A DNA stretch of 10,397 nt from Planctomycetaceae bacterium (GTDB lineage Bacteria; Planctomycetota; Planctomycetia; Pirellulales; Thermoguttaceae): assembly GCA_031259095.1 (NCBI GenBank), contig JAIRLW010000119.1, positions 1 through 10,397 of the forward strand. Reading direction: 5' to 3'. The notes beneath the pieces were generated by a model. That model had not been told where the DNA came from, did no database searches, and saw nothing but the letters and a program-made list of their open reading frames with translations. Position 1 is the first letter of the stretch. The number at the start of each line of letters is the position of its first letter. The translations under genes and the position numbers were made by a program. Positions 6,850 to 10,397 of this stretch are shown piece by piece.

Positions 6850-6955
6850 TATATTCAGCAAAAAGTATTATGAGATGAGTCTTTTTGATAACGACTATAT
6901 CTTTCAATTATTTATCTTTTTCAATTTTTAATTAACTAATTAATTTTAATCAACT
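6850..6955. other. AT-rich leader before the secA-like gene
   Basis: The last 105 bases before the secA-like gene are mostly A and T, with tracts such as ttaattaactaattaatttt. There is no clear -35/-10 pair and no Shine-Dalgarno before the TTG start. Confidence 0.4.
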
Positions 6956-8911
6956 TTGGGTGCGATTCCTTCCGGCATTAACCGGTTATTTCATTCGATT
7001 ATTCCGTTGACGACTTCGGGACGTTTAGCGCGTTGGTCTTACGAACTGGATCGAGTCAATGCGTTGGAAAAGCGCACGCAAACGCTTTCTGATTCGGAAT
7101 TACGTAAGGAGAGTTTATCGCTTCGGTACAGGGCGCGAAGCGGAGAGCCGTTTCGGTTATTGTTACCGGAGGCGTATGCACTGGTTCGAGAGGCGGGACG
7201 GCGAACCATGGACATGCGTCATTTTGATGTTCAGATTCTTGGCGGGACGGCGATGTTCTACCGTTCGATTGTGGAGATGCAAACCGGAGAAGGTAAAACG
7301 CTGACGGCAACATTGCCGATGTATCTGAATGCGTTGATTGGTAAAGGGGCATTGTTGGCGACGGTCAACGATTATCTTGCCAAACGTGATGCGGAGTGGA
7401 TGGAACCGATTTATAATGCGCTGGGTATGAAGGTTGGAATTATTCAAACGGAAATGCAGCAAGATCAACGTCGAGAGGCGTATCTTTGTGATGTAACTTA
7501 TGGTACGGCGAAAGAATTTGGGTTTGATTTTCTTCGTGACCGGTTATTGCTTCGACGGATTCGTGAAGGGGAACACGATTTACTTGGGGCGATGCTTGAT
7601 GGTACGGTGCAGGAAAACGAAAAACCGGTGCAACGTGAATCATTTTTTGCGTTGATTGACGAGGCGGACAGTATCTTGATTGACGAAGCGAGTACGCCGT
7701 TAATTATTAGTGCGTTGCCGACGGAAGATGAAAAGCGTGAAGTTGAATGTTACCGTTGGGCGGCGGCGGTTTCTTCTCAGTTTAAAGAAGACCTTGATTA
7801 TGAATACGATCACGAGAAACGAAAAGTCGAGTTGACGCGGGCAGGTCGAATGAAAGCGCGGCTCATTGATAAACCGTCAACTCTTGACGACACCGGACTT
7901 TATCATATTTATGAATTTGTGCAACGGGCAATTTTTGTGAACAGGGAATATCAACGCGACGAGCAATATGTTGTACGCAAAGGTGAAATTGTTATTGTGG
8001 ACGAATTTACGGGTCGTCTTGGCGAGGGCAGGAAGTGGCGTGACGGAATTCATCAGGCGGTTGAGGCGAAAGAAGGTGTTGAGGTAACAGTGGCGACTGG
8101 TCAGGCGGCGCGGGTAACGGTGCAGGATTATTTTTTGCGTTTTGAAAATATTGCCGGAATGACCGGAACTGCTGCGGCGTCGAAGGGAGAGTTACGAAAG
8201 ATATATCGTTGCAAGGTTATTCCGGTTCCGACCAACCGTCCGCCTAAACGGGTTAAGTTACCGACACGGATTTTTGCTGCGGAATCTGCTAAATGGAACG
8301 CGATCATTCAAGAGGTGATTGAAGTTCATAAAACCGGACGACCGATTTTGATTGGGACACGGACGATTGATAAATCGATTATTCTAGCGAGTCTTCTGAA
8401 AAAAGCGGGCATTGAACACAATGTTTTGAACGCCTATCATGTTGCGGAGGAAGCGGAAATTGTTGCGCGTGCCGGCGAGTGGGGCAAGGTTACCGTTTCG
8501 ACGAATATGGCTGGACGCGGTACGGACATTAAAATACCGGATACGGTTAAAAATCTTGGCGGGCTGCATGTTATTTGCACGGAAATGCACGAATCGGCGA
8601 GAATTGACCGGCAATTGATTGGACGTTGTGGTCGGCAGGGCGATCCGGGAACGTATCGGCAATATTTGTCGATGGAGGATGAACTGCTGGAAAAAGCGTT
8701 TGGACCGAAAAAGGCAAAGAAGTACAAAAAACTTGGGCAACGCAATCCCAATCGGAATTTCAACAGACGAATCGGTTTATTTCGCCGGGCGCAACGAAAA
8801 GTCGAAACGAAAAGTTTCCGCAACCGCAAGACGATGCTTTATTACGAAAAGGAACGCAAAAAAATCCAACGTTCGATGGGACAAGACCCTTATCTTGATA
8901 CGCCGAATTAA
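6956..8911 (+). CDS. Short SecA-like translocase ATPase lacking the C-terminal third
   Basis: SecA is the ATPase that drives secretory proteins through SecYEG. This 651-residue protein has the motor parts in order: Walker A MQTGEGKT (108-115), TVNDYLAKRDAEWM, Walker B and DEAD box in LIDEADSILIDEAS (about 233-246), a preprotein cross-linking domain with VDEFTGRLGEGRKW, GMTGTA (about 401), and in the second motor domain STNMAGRGTDI (about 515) and QLIGRCGRQGDPG (about 553-565). Only about 85 residues follow, including AQRKVETKSFRNRK, the start of the helical scaffold. The helical wing, the rest of the scaffold and the Cys-rich zinc tail of a roughly 900-residue housekeeping SecA are absent. 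The frame ends with a clean stop and no downstream remnant, so this is a compact paralogue and not a recent truncation. TTG 6956 is chosen because TAA at 6947 closes the frame and no other start precedes the conserved region; no ribosome binding site is visible. A full-length secA must exist elsewhere. Confidence 0.88.
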   Translation: MGAIPSGINRLFHSIIPLTTSGRLARWSYELDRVNALEKRTQTLSDSELRKESLSLRYRARSGEPFRLLLPEAYALVREAGRRTMDMRHFDVQILGGTAMFYRSIVEMQTGEGKTLTATLPMYLNALIGKGALLATVNDYLAKRDAEWMEPIYNALGMKVGIIQTEMQQDQRREAYLCDVTYGTAKEFGFDFLRDRLLLRRIREGEHDLLGAMLDGTVQENEKPVQRESFFALIDEADSILIDEASTPLIISALPTEDEKREVECYRWAAAVSSQFKEDLDYEYDHEKRKVELTRAGRMKARLIDKPSTLDDTGLYHIYEFVQRAIFVNREYQRDEQYVVRKGEIVIVDEFTGRLGEGRKWRDGIHQAVEAKEGVEVTVATGQAARVTVQDYFLRFENIAGMTGTAAASKGELRKIYRCKVIPVPTNRPPKRVKLPTRIFAAESAKWNAIIQEVIEVHKTGRPILIGTRTIDKSIILASLLKKAGIEHNVLNAYHVAEEAEIVARAGEWGKVTVSTNMAGRGTDIKIPDTVKNLGGLHVICTEMHESARIDRQLIGRCGRQGDPGTYRQYLSMEDELLEKAFGPKKAKKYKKLGQRNPNRNFNRRIGLFRRAQRKVETKSFRNRKTMLYYEKERKKIQRSMGQDPYLDTPN

Positions 8912-9008
8912 TTAGTTAATAGACGTTGCACTTGTCCTCAATGGAGTGTTACCTGTAGGAACGACGGAAGGTTATTTTATTGTTGCGGTGACGGATTGGC
9001 AATTTTTC

Positions 9009-9043
9009 TGACCGAATTTCAACATATTTTGACCGGATTTTCA
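9009..9043 (+). promoter_or_regulatory. Direct repeats 21 bp apart next to the -35 box
   Basis: tgaccgaatttca (9009-9021) and tgaccggattttca (9030-9043) are near-identical half-sites whose starts are 21 bp apart, two helical turns. The second ends two bases before the -35 hexamer. This is the geometry of an activator binding as a tandem dimer beside RNA polymerase. The regulator is unknown. Confidence 0.4.
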
Positions 9044-9045
9044 GG

Positions 9046-9073
9046 TTGACATTTTTTCCTAACCAACGATAAT
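9046..9073 (+). promoter_or_regulatory. Sigma70-type promoter for the TIM barrel gene
   Basis: TTGACA (9046-9051, perfect -35) is followed after 16 bases by GATAAT (9068-9073, five of six to the -10 consensus). This is the best promoter match I found in the window. Transcription should begin near 9080, leaving a leader of about 160 bases before ATG 9240. Confidence 0.6.
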
Positions 9074-9086
9074 GATTCACAATCGA

Positions 9087-9108
9087 CAATGGGGGTGAAA
9101 CTCCATTG
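9087..9108 (+). other. Hairpin near the 5' end of the TIM barrel gene leader
   Basis: caatgggg (9087-9094) pairs with ctccattg (9101-9108), including one G-U pair, and closes a six-base loop gtgaaa. It would lie almost at the 5' end of the transcript and might stabilise it. I do not recognise a known riboswitch. Confidence 0.45.
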
Positions 9109-9154
9109 GAAACCAAACCGGAGAAAATAAACAGTAAATGATTATTTTAATCAG

Positions 9155-9194
9155 ATCGATTTCTGTCGATTTTAGTTGACTTCAGTCGAAAAAA
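9155..9194. repeat. Second TCGA decamer array (four units)
   Basis: Units atcgatttct, gtcgatttta, gttgacttca and gtcgaaaaaa follow at exact 10-base intervals, with TCGA at 9156, 9166 and 9186 and TTGA at 9176. They match the second half of the 3108-3167 array in unit pattern. Here the array lies in the untranslated leader, 45 bases before the TIM barrel start codon. Confidence 0.55.
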
Positions 9195-9225
9195 ATAAGT
9201 TTTTAGAGTTCCAAAATTTAATAAC

Positions 9226-9230
9226 AGGAG
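9226..9230 (+). promoter_or_regulatory. Ribosome binding site of the TIM barrel gene
   Basis: AGGAG lies nine bases before ATG 9240 and supports that start codon. Confidence 0.75.
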
Positions 9231-9239
9231 AATAGTAAT

Positions 9240-10067
9240 ATGGGTAAAATTGGGATAGGTCTCAATTTGGAAGCAATTCGTACTTCACATAAATCATTTG
9301 AGTGGGGAGTTCAGTTTGCTGCGGAATTAGGGTATGAATATATTGAGCCGATGGTGCATTGGGGACGGGAATTACTGAGTGAAGCCCGTTATTTTCACAG
9401 TGTGTCGATGCTTGACGATCCGTTTCGGGTTCGGGATTGTGTTGAAAAACACGGTTTAAAACTGTCTGCGTTGTCGTCTCATTCGCAACTCTCAAAACCG
9501 GAAATTGCAGTGGAATATTTGAAACAGGCTTCGCGGTTTGCCAAAGAATGCGGTGCGCCGGTCATCAACACGCACGAAGGGCATAAACAAACTTGGACAA
9601 CCGAAGAAGAAGATTTCGTTCTGATTAAATATTCGATTACCGAAGCGGAAAAAGTTGCTTCGCGGCGTGGAATTAAGATTGGGTTGGAAATGCACCAAAC
9701 GTATTCGCTGATTCCTGAAAAATACGACCGGATTATGAATCTTGTTCAATCGCCGTATGTTGGAGCAAATTTTGACACGGGAAATGCTTATCTTGGCGGT
9801 CAAAACCCGATTGAATGGCTGGACAAAATCAAACATCGTCTTGTTCACATGCACGCCAAAGATATTTCCGTCGAACAATCCGACGCCGAACGCGGTAAAG
9901 TAATGGGAACCGCGGTTGGTTGTGCTTGCGGCGACGGAGTGATTGACTGGGAAGCGGTTGTTGCAATTTTGCGGCCTTTACCGCAAGATATTGTGTTAAG
10001 TGTTGAATGTGGTACTCTCGACCAAGCCGCACGAAGTGTTACGCATCTGAAAAAAATAATCTATTGA
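9240..10067 (+). CDS. Sugar phosphate isomerase/epimerase family protein (xylose isomerase-like TIM barrel)
   Basis: This 275-residue protein belongs to the AP-endonuclease-2/xylose-isomerase-like TIM barrel superfamily, whose members isomerise, epimerise or dehydrate sugars and inositol derivatives using a divalent metal. The expected metal ligands are visible at the ends of successive strands: Glu150 in GLEMHQ, Asp179 in ANFDTGN, His205 in LVHMHAKD and Glu256 in SVECG. The N-terminal strand GIGLNLEAIR, the second strand YEYIEPMV (33-39), and NTHEG (110-114) also fit the fold. The length is typical for a full single-domain member. A good promoter, structured leader and AGGAG site precede it, so it is probably transcribed on its own. 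The superfamily is too broad for a substrate to be named. It is cytoplasmic, as there is no signal peptide. Confidence 0.85.
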   Translation: MGKIGIGLNLEAIRTSHKSFEWGVQFAAELGYEYIEPMVHWGRELLSEARYFHSVSMLDDPFRVRDCVEKHGLKLSALSSHSQLSKPEIAVEYLKQASRFAKECGAPVINTHEGHKQTWTTEEEDFVLIKYSITEAEKVASRRGIKIGLEMHQTYSLIPEKYDRIMNLVQSPYVGANFDTGNAYLGGQNPIEWLDKIKHRLVHMHAKDISVEQSDAERGKVMGTAVGCACGDGVIDWEAVVAILRPLPQDIVLSVECGTLDQAARSVTHLKKIIY

Positions 10068-10097
10068 TTACTAATACTAATTACTATTACTGATTAT

Positions 10098-10130
10098 TTG
10101 TCCCATTAGTCCCTATCCCACATGTCCCTA
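10098..10130. repeat. Third copy of the GTCCCTAAT-type spacer repeat
   Basis: Units of the type tttgtccca, ttagtcccta and tgtccctaa follow the TIM barrel gene. The stretch matches the reverse complement of 6818-6849, so the same dispersed repeat occurs in two spacers of this window. Confidence 0.5.
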
Positions 10131-10145
10131 AAACCTTTCAGGTAG

Positions 10146-10168
10146 GCGACCTTTAGCCGAAAGGTCGC
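10146..10168. terminator. Strong hairpin after the TIM barrel gene, no U-tract
   Basis: gcgaccttt (10146-10154) and aaaggtcgc (10160-10168) form a perfect 9-bp stem with a five-base loop agccg. It is the only strong hairpin after this gene and may end its transcript. No T-run follows on either strand, so a REP-like element is equally likely. Confidence 0.4.
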
Positions 10169-10240
10169 ATGAATCAGCGTTACGATGGCAATTGGCGTTG
10201 CCTTCCACTTTGGTATTTGATTTCCTGCCGACACAGGGAC

Positions 10241-10271
10241 AAAATAATCCACAGATTACGCCGATTATTTT
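10241..10271. repeat. Inverted repeat just outside the IS boundary
   Basis: aaaataatc (10241-10249) and gattatttt (10263-10271) pair perfectly around a 13-base loop. The structure ends seven bases before the IS terminus and could have served as an insertion target; this is speculative. Confidence 0.4.
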
Positions 10272-10278
10272 GAGGGAT

Positions 10279-10397
10279 AGCGGTGGACGGCAAAAACTAG
10301 ACCATTGTATAAGGTGTAAGTTTGATATAAACTAACATTTTTTAGCAATGAGTAAGAAGCGTATCAGTTATAGTTCTTCTTTTAAGGCGAAAGTTGC
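10279..10397 (+). mobile_element. Left end of an IS3-like insertion sequence (partial)
   Basis: The element begins with a terminal repeat whose first 22 bases are inverted at window bases 1-22. A short AT-rich leader follows, then an open frame resembling the start of IS3-family OrfA. The terminal motif (GGTGGACGG...AAAACTAGACCA) is of the kind seen at IS3-family ends. The rest of the element lies beyond the window. Confidence 0.65.
10348..10397 (+). CDS. IS3-family transposase OrfA, N-terminus only
   Basis: The first 16 complete codons read MSKKRISYSSSFKAKV. This fits the basic opening of IS3-family OrfA proteins (pattern K-R-x-Y/F-S-x-x-F-K-A-K-V-A), which begins a helix-turn-helix that binds the element's ends. 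OrfA is normally joined to the OrfB integrase by programmed frameshifting. ATG 10348 lies 69 bases inside the element, a usual distance. No Shine-Dalgarno is evident. The protein is cut by the window edge, so integrity cannot be judged. Confidence 0.65.
   Translation, partial: MSKKRISYSSSFKAKV

Larger units (their letters stand above)
8912..9239. other. Regulatory spacer between the secA-like and TIM barrel genes
   Basis: There is no coding sequence here. It contains, in order, a direct-repeat pair (9009-9043), a sigma70-type promoter (9046-9073), a leader hairpin (9087-9108), a second TCGA decamer array (9155-9194) and a strong ribosome binding site (9226-9230). No U-tract terminator for the secA-like gene is evident at its start. 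Confidence 0.55.

Noticed and set aside
7056..8829. Several reverse-strand and alternate-frame ORFs across the secA-like gene
   Set aside because: They are shadows of the well-supported secA-like frame and encode no recognisable domain.
9080..9239. Known riboswitch in the TIM barrel gene leader
   Set aside because: One simple hairpin is visible, but none of the conserved cores I know (fluoride, ZTP, cobalamin, SAM) could be matched.

Overview
The window most resembles a Gram-negative planctomycete (Planctomycetota) of fairly low GC content. The evidence is a C-terminal scrap of a DUF1559 protein (a family expanded in Planctomycetes and relatives), a lipid A gene (lpxB), a short SecA paralogue without the C-terminal third, a tiny lysine-repeat histone-H1-like protein, and long AT-rich intergenic spacers full of small dispersed repeats. 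This placement is an inference from gene content; there is no rRNA or other phylogenetic marker.

Layout, left to right. Bases 1-22 are the tip of an insertion sequence. A perfect inverted copy lies at 10279-10300, where an IS3-like element begins and its orfA starts at 10348. Bases 201-386 are a degenerate DUF1559 C-terminus. A gene-poor stretch follows, with three copies of a hairpin repeat at 911-1040. Then come a secreted toroid-type protein, probably acting on polysaccharide (1262-3022); a spacer with a six-unit, 10-bp-periodic TCGA array; lpxB (3410-4705); a heptamer repeat forming a long inverted repeat; a site-2-type membrane metalloprotease (about 4834-5568); about 590 bases of AT-rich spacer; an uncertain small ORF; and the histone-like gene (6445-6588) with a strong terminator. 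The short secA-like gene (6956-8911) follows, then a well-formed sigma70-type promoter with a structured leader, then a sugar-phosphate isomerase/epimerase-type TIM barrel gene (9240-10067).

All convincing genes are on the + strand, but the spacers are long (about 200-870 bases) and hold terminators, repeats or promoters, so most look like single-gene transcription units rather than one operon. Functionally they are a mixture: envelope biogenesis (LpxB), membrane proteolysis, protein export (SecA-like), nucleoid architecture (histone-like) and carbohydrate metabolism (secreted enzyme, TIM barrel). I see no coherent new multi-gene system. The unusual material is in the non-coding DNA: at least five families of short repeats, two of them phased at one DNA turn (10 bp), and a promoter region of the TIM barrel gene with paired upstream direct repeats 21 bp apart.
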